DNA of 64,000 nt from Lumbricus rubellus (taxonomy: Eukaryota > Annelida > Clitellata > Crassiclitellata > Lumbricidae), in assembly GCA_945859605.1 (NCBI GenBank), contig OX243814.1:17828387-17892386 (forward strand), given 5' to 3'. The notes beneath the pieces were generated by a model, which did no database searches, was not told the DNA's origin, and saw only the letters and a program-made list of their open reading frames with translations. Position numbers and translations under genes: made by a program. This document shows, piece by piece, positions 33,543 to 46,198 of the stretch (its first letter is position 1; each line of letters opens with the position of its first letter).

Positions 33543-33705
33543 CAGTGCTTTTCTAACGTGCAGTTATACACAAAATGTGTAGTTGCAAATGAATCTGTGC
33601 ACTTGTAAAAGCAATCTTTGTGCAGTGATAATCATTAGGAAAACGGTAACTGCAGACGGTCTACCACAGAAGAGCGAAACGGAACGAAGGGCTTGTGCAG
33701 TGAAA
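33543..33705 (+). mobile_element. hAT-like MITE family A, diverged copy 4
   Basis: Retains CAGTGCTTTTCTAACGTGCA, then AGTTATACACAAAATGTG and TGTGCAGTG words in family order. The right terminus is degraded and no target duplication is visible. Confidence 0.5.
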
Positions 33706-34179
33706 AATAAGTAGGAAGGTCAAATTTAAAGTGGATGACTAAAAGAAAATCATCAGATTTATCGCCGGTGACTTGCGACGTTTTTGAGAAAAATTTCTCA
33801 CATACGAGAGTAGAAACAAAATCATAAGTTTAGCAAATCAAATTAACAATCCAAGTGTGTATAGGCCTATATACAGAAACGTGAATGAGGAAGTCCAACA
33901 CTGAAAGGAGAGCCGTCATCAAACATCTAGCCTGTCCCAGGGTGGAAACTTAAAGAAGAAGTTGAACTCTGGATATTGTGGATTTTTCATAGACGACACC
34001 ACCGCACAGATATTAATTTGCAAAGATGCGCTAAAGTATAATTGCCCATCGTTACATCATGGGTCACAGAACTTACAGAACGATCCAACAGTTTTTCCTG
34101 ATCTGCTGATTAATTATTAATTGATATACTAATTATTAATTGATTTACTAATTATTAATTGATTTACTAATTATTTTAC

Positions 34180-34266
34180 TGTTTTGCTTGCCTCGTTTTG
34201 GTTTCTTCTTCTGCTGGTCAGAAAGACTTCCGCCATGTTGGTCATGCGCAATCGACTGATCATCGT
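34180..34266 (-). CDS. Pax6: Pax6 N-terminal coding exon preceding the paired domain
   Basis: Acceptor TTTTCTACTTTCAG precedes 34266; donor A|GTAAAA follows 34180. The 87-nt exon enters in phase 1 and leaves in phase 1. The last A plus GT of the next exon makes AGT (Ser), giving ...[13 protein letters not shown], as in the vertebrate [13 protein letters not shown] start. The peptide opens acidic/polar (DDQSIAHDQHGG) and ends with a basic run KKKPKRGK that could serve as a nuclear localisation signal. Evidence is the splice fit and the conserved QNS; the rest is unlike any Pax6 N-terminus I recall. Confidence 0.7.
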
Positions 34267-35585
34267 CTGAAAGTAGAAAAGCGACGATTTATGAAGCTCA
34301 TTTTGTAGCCACTCTGTATTATAATAGTGTATACGTCAATAGCTTTTGACACGTTTACCATTTTATATTAAGGACTAAAAGACAGAACTGCTGGCAATAG
34401 TTCATGTTCTATCCATTTAAATGCTCCACTCATGACAATTATTGTTCGTAGGTTGATTGCGAATTTAGAACTACAGCAAGTTACAATAGGCTATATACCA
34501 GTGCAATACAACATATATATTTATATACATGACACAACAGTTTAGGCATACAACACTTTCCCACTCCGTATACTATAATAACGCCAGTCTAAAGATTGCA
34601 TAATTATAAAACCAGTGGGCCACACTTTAGTCAGCTTTCTTCTCATTTTCTGGTATTTGTAATTTTATATATCGTCGCTACAATCATATGCCCTAGTATA
34701 GTGACTTCTAAGCCTGTACTTTGTGTACAATACTGAAAAGCTAATGTGGCCTGCGAAGAATCGAACACGCTTCGTGTCTGACTGTATACACGATCGTTTT
34801 AAATTGTAACTAAACGAAGATGCTGCAGTGTTCGCTTCAGAGACAACTCAAACAAGAGTGCGTGCTCAAGTGTTTCTTGTCTTGTTGCTGTTTAACGACA
34901 CTGTGTCACATCAAAGATGATTAGTGTCGCCCTCCTCCTTTCTAGAGGCTTGAGAATGGCGCTCCCAAAGTACGAGCAGTGGTGGACTTGTTCAAGTGTT
35001 TCACGCCTCTATATTAGAGTCTCTTAGACGATGATGAGAAGAGGGGCAGAGGTAGAACATCAGGGTCCTTCATCTGAAGTGCAAACATGAGATCAGTACA
35101 AACAAATGGAGAGCGACAATAGAAGGAGACGGAAGGAAGGAAGGTGGGTTTGATGGCCGGAGTCTGTTGCTGCAGACGGGTATACTTCAGTTCATTGTGA
35201 GGGTTAAGAGTTCGACGCCTTGCTGACAATGATCAGGAACAATACCGGGTTGTTAAAGGTCGTCGCCCTGAGAGGGTTTTCGAGAGGAGCTCTTCTGTTG
35301 CAGCGTTTATCTGTTGCAGCGTTACCCTGTTGCCCTGTTGCCATGTTCCTGCAGTGATTCATTAGAGCTGCATTTACGAAGAGGATCGACACGGAATTCC
35401 CATTTTAAAAGTGAACAGTTGAATAATAGATATTGATGAATAAATCCTCGTAAATAATTAATTAATATATTATGTGCGAACGCGTGTAGGCTATATGTTC
35501 TGTTTCTTATACTATTATGGCTTGTTCATGGTCAGGATATAGTTATTTATAGCATTCACTTTGTCATTCTGCTACATGTCCATCA
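34267..35585. other. Pax6 5' flank or first intron
   Basis: No certain exon. A candidate initiator exon is at 35326-35362. GC-richer sequence at 35014-35400 also contains an ATG directly after TTTGCACTTCAG (about 35078-35090), without a phase-compatible donor. Confidence 0.4.
35326..35362 (-). CDS. Pax6: Candidate Pax6 initiator exon (speculative)
   Basis: From ATG 35362-35360, twelve codons (MNHCRNMATGQQ) lead to G, then GTAACG as a possible donor at 35325. The split codon, G plus AC from exon 34180-34266, would encode Asp and keep the frame into that exon. Phase and donor fit, but the peptide is short and no family N-terminus is recognisable. A second ATG (35344-35342) is in the same frame. 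The exon may extend upstream as 5' UTR. Confidence 0.25.
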
Positions 35586-35601
35586 ATGCGTGAGGTGCTT
35601 G

Positions 35602-35790
35602 AGTCAGTCAGTCAGTCAGTCAGTCAGTCAGTCAGTCAGTCAGTCAGTCAGTCAGTCAGTCAGTCAGTCAGTCAGTCAGTCAGTCAGTCAGTCAGTCAGT
35701 CAATCAGTCAGTCAGTTAGACAGTCAGTCAGTCAGTCAGACAGTCAGTCAGTCAGTCAGTTAGACAGTCAGTCAGTCAGTCACACTGTCA
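35602..35790. repeat. (GTCA)n microsatellite
   Basis: About 45 tandem GTCA units with a few changes, open as Ser-Val-Ser-Gln. Artefact, not coding. Confidence 0.97.
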
Positions 35791-36004
35791 ATCAACCTCA
35801 GAACAATAGCATAGTCAAATCAGACACTCGGCCAATCAGTAAACTTCTGGCTATACAAACAAAGTTGACAGATAATTTTTAATTGCATATGATTGCAATA
35901 AACTGAAGCAAAATTTTATCGCAAAATCAATCTCCATATCGTTCCAAATCGGTCAACATATATAACACACAACATATATACATAATACAATGACATGCAT
36001 GTAA

Positions 36005-36061
36005 TATATACATATAAATATATATATATATATATTAAATTCGTGTGTAGGTATAATACCG

Positions 36062-36099
<38 letters not shown>

Positions 36100-36333
36100 A
36101 TTATATGCTGTTGCGGTCGCAAGTTTATGTCGACTCAGTCTGTTGCACATCCCTGCAGTGACACAAGCAGAAACTATAGCATGCTGCAGACATAGAGAGA
36201 CACATCTGAACACACACAAAGGGAGACAGACAGACAGACAGAGGCAGAGAAAACGAGACACACGTCGTCTGTCGTCTGCAGGTCGTGATGGATGTGTGTG
36301 CACGTGTGTGTGTTGCTTTGGAAACGACGAACG

Positions 36334-36378
<45 letters not shown>

Positions 36379-36390
36379 GTATATTGTATA
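36005..36390. repeat. (TA)n tracts
   Basis: TATATA blocks at about 36017-36033, 36061-36092 and 36337-36374, separated by ordinary sequence. Confidence 0.9.
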
Positions 36391-36547
36391 ATGTGTATAT
36401 AAGTCATAGTCATACATAGAAGTCAGAGGAGATCAACACATGACAACAATTTTTCGATCTATATATTAATAGTATATATACTGTATACATACTATTACTT
36501 ATATTGTATACATAATACATATGAATATATATATATATAACATATAT

Positions 36548-36870
<323 letters not shown>

Positions 36871-37019
36871 ATACACTATACACGTACGAATGAAGACACA
36901 AGGAAGAAAGCGAGAGAAACGGCGAAGAACAGTTCGTGCAAAGAGAAGAAGAAATTATTATTTTATTATTATATTAACAGAAATATCAAATGACGATATT
37001 TGTGGTGATGCAAGATGGT

Positions 37020-37315
<296 letters not shown>

Positions 37316-37514
37316 TTCAGTAGAATCAATGTTGTTATAACAGTAACGATGACAATGATATTGTTGTCGTTCTTGCATGCCGATATAATTGTTCTGCAAC
37401 CACTGTGTTGAAATTGTGTATTGTTACTTCCATTGTTGTTGTGTTGCTGCTGCTGTTGTTGTTGTTATTATTGTTGTTGTCGTGTTGCGCTTGTCGTGAT
37501 TGTTGTGTATTTGA

Positions 37515-37800
37515 ATGTGTGTGTGTGTCTATTTGTTTGTGTGTTTGTGTATGTATGTGTGTGTAACCTGTGTGGGTGTGCGTGCATGCGTGTGCTGGCG
37601 TATACGTACTAATGCGTATGTGTATGTATGTGTATTGTGTATGTGTGCGTGTGTCTGTGTGTCTGTGTGTGCGTGTGCTTTTGTGTGTGTGTGTATGTGT
37701 ATGTATGTATAATTGTGTGTGTGTGTGTGTAGGTGTAGGTGTGTGGGTGTGTGTATTTGTGTGTATGTCTGCGTGCATGTGTGTGTATGTGTGTGTCGTT
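37515..37800. repeat. (GT)n-rich imperfect array
   Basis: GTGTGTGTGTCTATTTGTTT-type sequence with variable spacers. Confidence 0.9.
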
Positions 37801-38480
37801 AATTAGTCTCTTGTCAGTGGATATCTCTGGATTGAACTCGGATTCATCCGAGTCGAGCATCTGACACTTCATGATCCCCGATACATGCACGCACATGCAG
37901 CCCGTCGTCCGCCAACGAATAGATGGCGCTGCAGGCATATATACATATATATATATACATATATATACATACATATATATATGCATATATATACATATAT
38001 ATACAGTGTACCCGCGACCGGGCTTTTTAATAATTCCCCGATCGATGGCGACGAGCAATTTAACCCTTCGTCGCTGAGAGATGGGGACGATGGAGGGTTA
38101 AGACTCCGACTCCATGGACTCCATGTCCGTTGACAGGTTGACGCCGATATAGAGAAGAAAGGGAATCGATTCCAGCAGACGGAAAGATTAGGAGGGAATA
38201 GAGAGGAGGGTCCTATAATATCGGTGGATGGAGTCCGGTTCGTGTCCTGTTGATCCGTCACGTCCACGGAACAGGTTCAACGGGATCAGACGGAAGTCCA
38301 TGATAGATTCCTGCAGCGTCAATTGGAAGGGAGTGGCAGGACTTCCATAGACTATGTATGCGGGACATACATGCATATATGGACGGAGTTTCAATAGTCG
38401 GAAGTTTATGGGAGAATGCGGACGATGACTTTATAAGCTGCTCTGATATGAAATGGCGCATAAGAAGTTATTGCGTTAAG
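37801..38480. other. GC-richer segment with short unassigned frames, possible 5' exon
   Basis: Minus frames include MKCQMLDSDESEFNPEISTD and a separate frame ending at 38258, but none has a phase-compatible donor. A (TA)n tract lies at 37937-38005. It could contain an untranslated Pax6 5' exon; this is inference from position and base composition only. Confidence 0.25.
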
Positions 38481-38593
38481 CAGTGGCGTAACAGGGAAAG
38501 TTATAGCGACGGTGGGCAATGTCCAGGGGAACCGAGGTCCAAAGGGCGCGAAGATTATTTTTAACTATTACAAGTTTCATGTATACTTTTCTA

Positions 38594-38800
38594 TGTTTGC
38601 ATGTGCACTTGTTATAGCGCCCCTTCAAGCTCTCGCTACTCAGAGGCGCTCCCGAATGCATCGGAGTTTCACGCCCAAGCGCTGAGCAATTGTGAGTGAA
38701 GGACTTGCCCAAGGTTCTTACGCGGCGACCTGAGGTGGATTCGAATCTCGAACCTTCCGGCTCCAAGGCAACGACGCCACCACTACACCACCGCGCCCCA
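38594..38800 (-). mobile_element. tRNA-derived SINE, near full-length copy
   Basis: Same family as 33251-33467: GGGGCGCGGTGGTGTAGTGG, GGTTCGAGATTCGAATCC and the tail GGGGCGCTATAACAAGTGC. It lacks about 20 bp present in the other copy. Confidence 0.85.
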
Positions 38801-40003
38801 CAATATTATAATAGCGGTGCTGTAATCCAGCGCATAGCAGATCATTTAAACGTGGCCGTTGGACTTCTAATTTCGCATCATTCATTCTGCGCTATTATAA
38901 CCGGTTACATCAACATCCTCATAATTATATTATTCTCAGTTATTCTATCAGCCGACTCTTTAAACACGTTGCCATTGGCGACCGTCACGTGGCCCATGTT
39001 TATATACGCCTTATACGGCTAACGACTAAATTGTAAAGACGCTGAGGAGAGAAAGGAGATCTATAATTACTTTTGTTTCCTGAATAGGTTTTCTTCAACG
39101 AATACGATCTTCTGAGTCACAAACTGTTGATTTCAAAAAAGATGTTTAAATCGAACGCTGACGGTCATAGAAACAATTAAATTTGCAATATTTACGAAGT
39201 TTAGACGATTATGTTTCCATCAACGTATCAGCTGATGACGTCATTAGCATTATCGTTTATTAGACTATTTACAGTTGGATTTATATTTTTCGTTTTATGT
39301 AGCGTCGTTTCATGAAGACTCAGTGCGGTGGTAATTTCCCCGAGAGGCAGATTAATGCAAAGTTATTAGTGTAGCCTACTTATCAATAATAACCTAATAA
39401 TTATTATTTATTTTGCCGCTCGAAGTAGAAAGATCCTTCTGTCTCTAAGAGATTAAAACTGGGTTTTTAATATTATTATACTGAACACGTTTCTCACATG
39501 TTAGATATCTAGCCCTGTGTACAGTGTGTAGTGTCACATGCATGGTTCTAGGCCTATATATTGGGCCCGTTGCTATTTTTGATCAATGCAGATAATAATA
39601 TTTCGAATACTTTAAGTCTAAGTCAGTTCATCATGTTTGCTGATGACACCAATCACTTTACGTGAAATAGGTAGGCTTGCAGAACTTGTAGATATTCCTA
39701 TACATGTATAAGTTACATGTGAATTGGAGAATGTAGATTAGTCGTGGACTGGGAGCTCCTCTGAGTTGTTTCTTGAAGAGGCGCTATATAAATTATTCTA
39801 ATTATGAATAATGAATGAATGAGTAGATAAATGGTTCAAAGCAAATAAGATGTCCCTTAACCTTGAAAAAACTAATTACATCCTGTTTTGCTCGACAAAA
39901 AGTTTTTAATTAGGCTATATGATTATAAAATGTTTGCTTATATTGATATACAGACTCCGGTGAATATCATATGACATAAACGTGGATACATTTTGAGAAT
40001 GGT
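38801..40003. other. Non-coding spacer
   Basis: AT-rich. A partial SINE tail (GAGGCGCTATATAAATTATT at about 39779) is the only recognised feature. Confidence 0.4.
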
Positions 40004-40012
40004 AGCAATGGG

Positions 40013-41403
40013 CAGTGTTTAATCTAGACGTCTCTGGGGGGGGGAAAGTTCCCCCCCAGGATTGACATTTCCCCCCCCCCAGAAAAATTTGACAAAATGA
40101 TATTGGTTTTTTGTTACTGTTTTCATCATTGTTTTACATGAAGTGTTATAATATACCGTGATATTATTTACTGTTATATGATTATAATTACATTATTTAC
40201 TATTGATATATATGATACTATCATGTTGCAATGAGTATAACTTAGTAACTTACTGTATATATTTGTATAAACACTATTTTTGCACAACTAAAAACAGATA
40301 TGATATCCCCTCCAGAAAATTTGACAAAATGATAATAGTTTTTAGTTGCAGTTTACATCATCGTATTACGTGAACTGTTATAATATGGGCCTACTGTAAT
40401 ACTATTTATTATTATATGGTTAATTCATGGTGATAATGTTATTTGCTATTATAATATGTGACACACTCCTGCTAAAATGAGAATAACTTACTGCTAATAT
40501 TTGTACAAATACTACTTTTGTACAACTGAATGGCTTCTCACCAGTGGTATCCTTCAAATTTTAAACTGTAAAATTTAAAAATGTTTGGTCCTATTATTTG
40601 AACACATATAGTAAAACCTAAAAAACAACATCATTACTACACATGGTTTCCTGAATTTGGAACCGGTAGTTTATTAGTTCTTGGTTGGTTTGTGTGCCAT
40701 TAAATATGATTTCAGAAAGTATGTCCTGGTCAGCAATTCATAACATAACTTGGGAAACAGGGTTAAACTGATACAGTGCTGAAAAGTCAGCTTATATAGG
40801 CTACTAATTATATTCATGTCTGCATTTATTCATTAGAATAACTCAGCAACAGGAGAACTGAGCTGCTGAACTCGATACATAAAGATATTTTTATTGTAAT
40901 TATATATATAATCATATATATATTGGATCCTAAAACACTTTTTTAATCAGTACTGAATAGTCTAATGGAGTTATTTTGCTAAAATGGCACCTTAAAAAGG
41001 GTACCATTACAGTGTGGAAATAGCCCCCCCCCCAAATATTTGTTAAGTGTTGCTTATATTTATTGAAGTCTTAGCCCACTCTTATAAGCACTGAAAAGTA
41101 CAGGTATTTTTTTAAGATGACACGTTAAAATGGCACCATTGCAATGTGGAAATTCAAAAAATTTCTGATGAGGCTCTGAAAAAGGACATGTATTTTGTTA
41201 AGATGACACGTTAAAATGGCACCATTGCAATGTGGAAATTCAAAAAGTTTCTGAGGGGGAGGGGAACATCCCTCTCCCCATACCCCTCCCCCTACGGGTC
41301 TCGGCGCTACGCGCCTCACGAGCGTCCTTCGGACGCTCGATTGTCTCCCCCCCCCAGAAACCTGAATTCCCCCCCCAGCGGAGGGGGACTAGATTAAACA
41401 CTG
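40013..41403. mobile_element. Non-autonomous DNA transposon, 1391 bp, 9-bp TSD
   Basis: Perfect 15-bp TIRs CAGTGTTTAATCTAG (40013-40027) and CTAGATTAAACACTG (41389-41403). AGCAATGGG flanks both ends (40004-40012 and 41404-41412). The inside has diverged duplications: TTTGACAAAATGATA at about 40087 and 40318, and GATGACACGTTAAAATGGCA at about 41116 and 41203. Near the right end are GC hairpins (GGCGC-TAC-GCGCC; CGAGCGTCC-TTC-GGACGCTCG). No transposase. The 9-bp duplication is one base longer than usual for hAT; a chance extra base or another superfamily is possible. Confidence 0.88.
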
Positions 41404-41412
41404 AGCAATGGG

Positions 41413-43190
41413 GAATGAGAATATTTTCAATTATCTTCCGATTGAAGATTGTTTTCCATTATTTCTCCAGTTGGGAGCTATTTTCCATTCCTAAAATCAT
41501 TAACTGGAGAACATACACGGTGTCCCAATTGAACTGATACCCTTTTTGTTTTGGCGATATACACGTACTTGTCAATCCTATATAAACGAAACTCTATAAA
41601 ATTACAAATGTAATGTAAATCTTCGAGAATTTCTCAGCGACCACAAAAGCCACGTCAGGGAGACCAGCTTATTCACCGGCGCGTGTGTACTCATTGATGT
41701 ACTCATTGTACTTCGACAGTCATACAACAATCTGTGTATACCTTCCGTTGACATTTTTATTTAATCTATCTAAAGTCTGGCCATAATTTTTTTTATATCT
41801 CTGACCAATCATAGGTTGCAACCTGTCCACTATGTGTCATTGTGTCTGTGCGTTTGCCCGCCCTCCATCTCCCAGTTCACTGATTCCTCTCTCGCGGTCA
41901 CCCCTCCCCCGGATACATGTTTGTCAACTTATCTATCCACATTTTATGTATCCATCATTTTGTTCATGCATGCATGCCCCAAACACCAACAAACATAGAG
42001 CTTTGCACCATAACCCGATTTTTATCGACGTCCAGTTTGAAACAATATCCATATGTGCCACCTGACGCCACACCATGGCATCCCGTCATGCACACAGACA
42101 CTCACACACACACACACACACACACATGTATAGACCAAACATATAATTATCGAATCATCAAAATCCACAAATCAATGGGAAGTCTCTCATCAGGAAGATA
42201 TATACGGACAGTCGTGATGATAATTATTATTGCGATGATGAAAATCTTAAATGTCCCATGGCACATATATAAACACACAGACATGACACACATGCAGTGA
42301 AACAGCTTGCTCATCGAGTCGGCCGAATGTTCAATGAAATCTATAGGCCTGTCTGCAGCAAGCTTTCTTTTCGTTCACATAATATGCCTATGTATCATAT
42401 GCGTAAGAATATTGTCTATTTACTGCATTTTTGTTGCGCATATATATAATCATATATATATACATGGTTACATAATTATATATAATCATATATATATATA
42501 CAATATATATATATGCATGACAACATATATTTATATCTAAATCTGTATCGGTCTAAAAAAAATCTGCGGCAGGTCGATATGTCAACATCTGGCGCTTGTC
42601 GTCTGCGTGTGTCAATGAGGCGATCATGGATTTATAATAGGCAGTTGGGCGATTGTTGGGCTTATAATATGCCGCAACGGGCAATCCTTGTCGTATTGAT
42701 GTTGCCTAATGATGTCAGCGGCGTTATTTGCTTAGGATCTTCCTTATAAAGAGCGCTTAATAGTCACAAAGAATGATCTAGAAAAGAAAAAAAGCTCGTC
42801 TTGAATAAAGAAAAGAGGTGGGAGTCAAAACCGAGTGCCCTATATATACGAATATTTTTTAGTGAATATTTTACAAATTGGAAGTATACACGCAGTATGA
42901 CATCAATTGAAAAAGCCTTGCCCTATTTTGTATGGGCGAAGACTTAGGGGAGACAGGGAACGGTTCCCCTAAATTTCTATCGACAGTGTTATGCCCCTTG
43001 TTTATCCATGATGAGCAGTTTTTTCATGATAACTGCAGCTTAAAATGCTATCAATACATGCGAAAATAATCAGGACTTCTTAGACAGTGACAGTTCTAGG
43101 TTCGATTCCACCTCAAGTTTATCGAAATCTTATAATAAGACACGTCTCTGAGCACTGAAATCACGAGTGATTTCGCTTAATATGACAGCA
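41413..43190. other. Non-coding spacer
   Basis: Short frames at 41816-42749 lack family features. Contains (CA)n near 42103-42125 and (TA)n near 42440-42515. CACGGTGTCCCAATTGAACT at 41517 resembles a mariner terminus but has no partner. Confidence 0.4.
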
Positions 43191-43194
43191 AGAC

Positions 43195-43645
<451 letters not shown>

Positions 43646-44329
43646 TTACTATCGTTATTATTAAGTGTATTCAGACCTTTTGTAGGCATTGTGGTAGACA
43701 GGCGAATGTAGACTGTGGCCAAGAGACGAATGCAACTCTTTGCCTCTGATGTGTGTTTCAACAGCAACAACACTGCAGCATAGACTCTGAATCGGACGCC
43801 TCTGATTAGCTGTGTCTTCCGCTCAAACACCGCTATTCTGTATAATAGGCTTACTGCAGCTGTTGTCCAACGAATATCCTAATTACCTAATTAGGCCTAT
43901 ATTCACGCACGAAAATCAACCCTGCTGTTGATTATCGGCTTCAGGCATCTATTACACGTCTGTGAATTTCAAGGATCCCATGAATCGACTGAAATGCGGA
44001 TCTGTCCCTCATCGCTTAGATCTCCAAGGTGAAGGTCAGGCTCGTCTCAGTGTAGGCCCACTGTAGGGGGTCTTCTCAAGGAACGGGGCCGTCTCAAAGA
44101 AAGGGGGTCGTCTCAATGAAATGGGTCGTCTCAAGGAATGGGGTGTTTCAAGTAGAGGGGTTCGTCTCAGAGCCTTGATTCATATTGCGGCGAATATTCC
44201 ATCCATATATCCGTATTTGCAATGATCTCTGAAACATCAATAAAACGTCCATCTGAAATCTTATTTCATGATTGCTTAATAATTATTATAACCCGTAATT
44301 TTAAACTTAATCATGGAAAACGTCAGAGT
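43646..44329. other. Non-coding spacer with a short G-rich repeat
   Basis: Units such as GGGGTCGTCTCAAGGAA recur four to five times at about 44065-44165. No gene recognised. Confidence 0.45.
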
Positions 44330-44995
44330 TCATGTATATATGTCCAGGGGAGATGTCGGGGGATATGTCCAGGGCAGATGTCAATGGATATGTCCAGGAG
44401 AGATGTCGGGGGATATGTCCAGTGGAGATGTCGGGGGATGTGTCCATGCAGGGAGATGTCGGGGAATATGTCCAGGAGAGATGTCGGGGATATATCCAGG
44501 GGAGAAGTCGGGGGATATGTCCAGGGAAGATGCTGGGGATATATCCATGCGGGGGAGAAGTCGGTGGATAAGTCCAGGGGAGATGTCGGGGGATATATCC
44601 TGGGGAGATGTCGGGGGATATGTCCAAAAGAAATGTCGGGGATATATCCAGGAGAGAAGTCGGCGGATATGTCCAGAGGAGATGTCGTGGATATATCCAT
44701 GCAGGGGAGAAGTCGGAGGATATGTCCAGGGGAGATGTCAGAGGATATATCCTGGGGAGATGTCAGGAGATATGTCCAAAAGAAATGTCGGGGATATGTC
44801 CAGGAGAGATGTCGGGGGACATTTCCAGGGGAGATGTCGGGGGATATGTCTAGGTGATGAGATGTATAGGGGAATATGTCCATCGGGAGATGTCGGGATA
44901 TGTCCAGGGGAGAAGTGGGAATATGTCCAGAAGAGATGTGGGGGACATGTCTAGGGAAGATGGGGGAGATATATGTCCAAGGGAGATGTTGAGGC
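44330..44995. repeat. 25-bp minisatellite, about 26 units
   Basis: Consensus close to GTCCAGGGGAGATGTCGGGG then GATAT. GTCC recurs every 25 bp (44342, 44367, 44392 and on), with occasional 4-6-bp insertions (CATGCAGGG). Because 25 is not a multiple of 3, a frame cycles through all three readings of the unit, and frames over 200 codons stay open on both strands. Not coding. Confidence 0.93.
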
Positions 44996-45971
44996 AAGGG
45001 CGGATCCAGGGAAGCAAATCCGGCCATGGTTCCCCATTTAGACTTTCTTTATTTCGCACCAACTATTTTGGCGTGAAACGTGGACGTGCATGCCCATCCA
45101 CTCCCACCCACGTGACCCACCCCATCGAGATTCGTACATGGTCAATAGGAAAGGCGACAGAAAGTAAGGGGAAAAGTATGTATTGGATGGCTAAAAAAAG
45201 ATCATCAACTTATTTGCTGATAAAATTATATGTTATTCCTCAGAATCGCACAAATGACTAAAAAAGGTCATCAGATTTTTGATGGCCAAAGACGAAATAT
45301 TTTCCATGTCCCAAGAACGAAACATTTTTGGCGCCCCCTTTGAAAATTTCTGCATTCCCTACATTTTATCAGTTACATGCAACAAACGATTAACAAAGTG
45401 ACACTTGCATGCAGTGAAATAAGAATCGCTCATTTGCACATGTGCATTCCTAATTGCAGTTTGATGAGACTGAAATTGCGACGTGAGGTATGCATGCAGC
45501 CACTAATGCATCATCCATGCATGAGTGAACACTTTCTCATGCGCTATGCATGTGCACATGTGTGTTTATCCGCATTTATCAATACATCTGCTTGTAAACT
45601 GAACAGGATTGTCTTGCCTCAATATAATTATCTCGCGGATACTATATACTATTGTCATTTACAAGATATTTTCAATTTTTATGTCAATTATTATTAATAT
45701 TTACTTACGCATGGTTGAATAAACTTGAAGACTGAAGCGAAATGTTTACGAATGGTTGATATCATATTATATGCATTGCAGGCCATGCATGACAAATGAA
45801 CAAACATGCGATATTTAATCGAAATCTCGAGCATCGCGTGATACGTAGGCTATGTTTTGGATTGAATTTCTTTGAATGCAAAATCGATGTTTCCTGCATG
45901 CATGCAGGCAAATGCTACCCGCAATATGTTGTCAATTATCGCCTATGTAAATGTTAGATATGCATATTATG
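44996..45971. other. Non-coding spacer
   Basis: A GGCTAAAAAAAGATCATCA-like word occurs at about 45189 and in related form at 45258 (GACTAAAAAAGGTCATCAGA). ATGCATGCATG repeats lie near 45895-45905. No gene. Confidence 0.35.
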
Positions 45972-46190
45972 CAGCAGCGGTGCCAGAGGGGGGCTAGGGG
46001 CTAAGCCACCCTAAAAAGCCATACGGGTTTTTTTACATGGCAAAACAAAATATTTCCATGATAAGCCCCCCCCCCTCCCAAAATGAACCAATTTACAAAA
46101 AAGTTTGTCAGAAATTTTGGCGAATGAAAATGGCAAATTTCCTCCACGAGTTCAGCCACCCCCAAAACTGAAATCCTGGCGCCGCCTCTG
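45972..46190. mobile_element. Non-autonomous hAT-like MITE, 219 bp, perfect 8-bp TSD
   Basis: Starts CAGCAGCGGTGCCAGAGG and ends with the complement of CAGAGGCGGCGCCAGGATTT. ATATTATG flanks both sides (45964-45971 and 46191-46198). G/C homopolymer runs lie just inside both ends, as in the other hAT-like MITEs here. Confidence 0.82.
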
Positions 46191-46198
46191 ATATTATG

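Noticed and set aside
37335..38058. 147-149-codon minus frames
   Set aside because: Mostly GT and TA repeat translation. The non-repeat part has no donor in a phase that could join Pax6.
44330..44995. CRISPR-like array
   Set aside because: Units are contiguous at 25 bp with no unique spacers, and the DNA is clearly eukaryotic.
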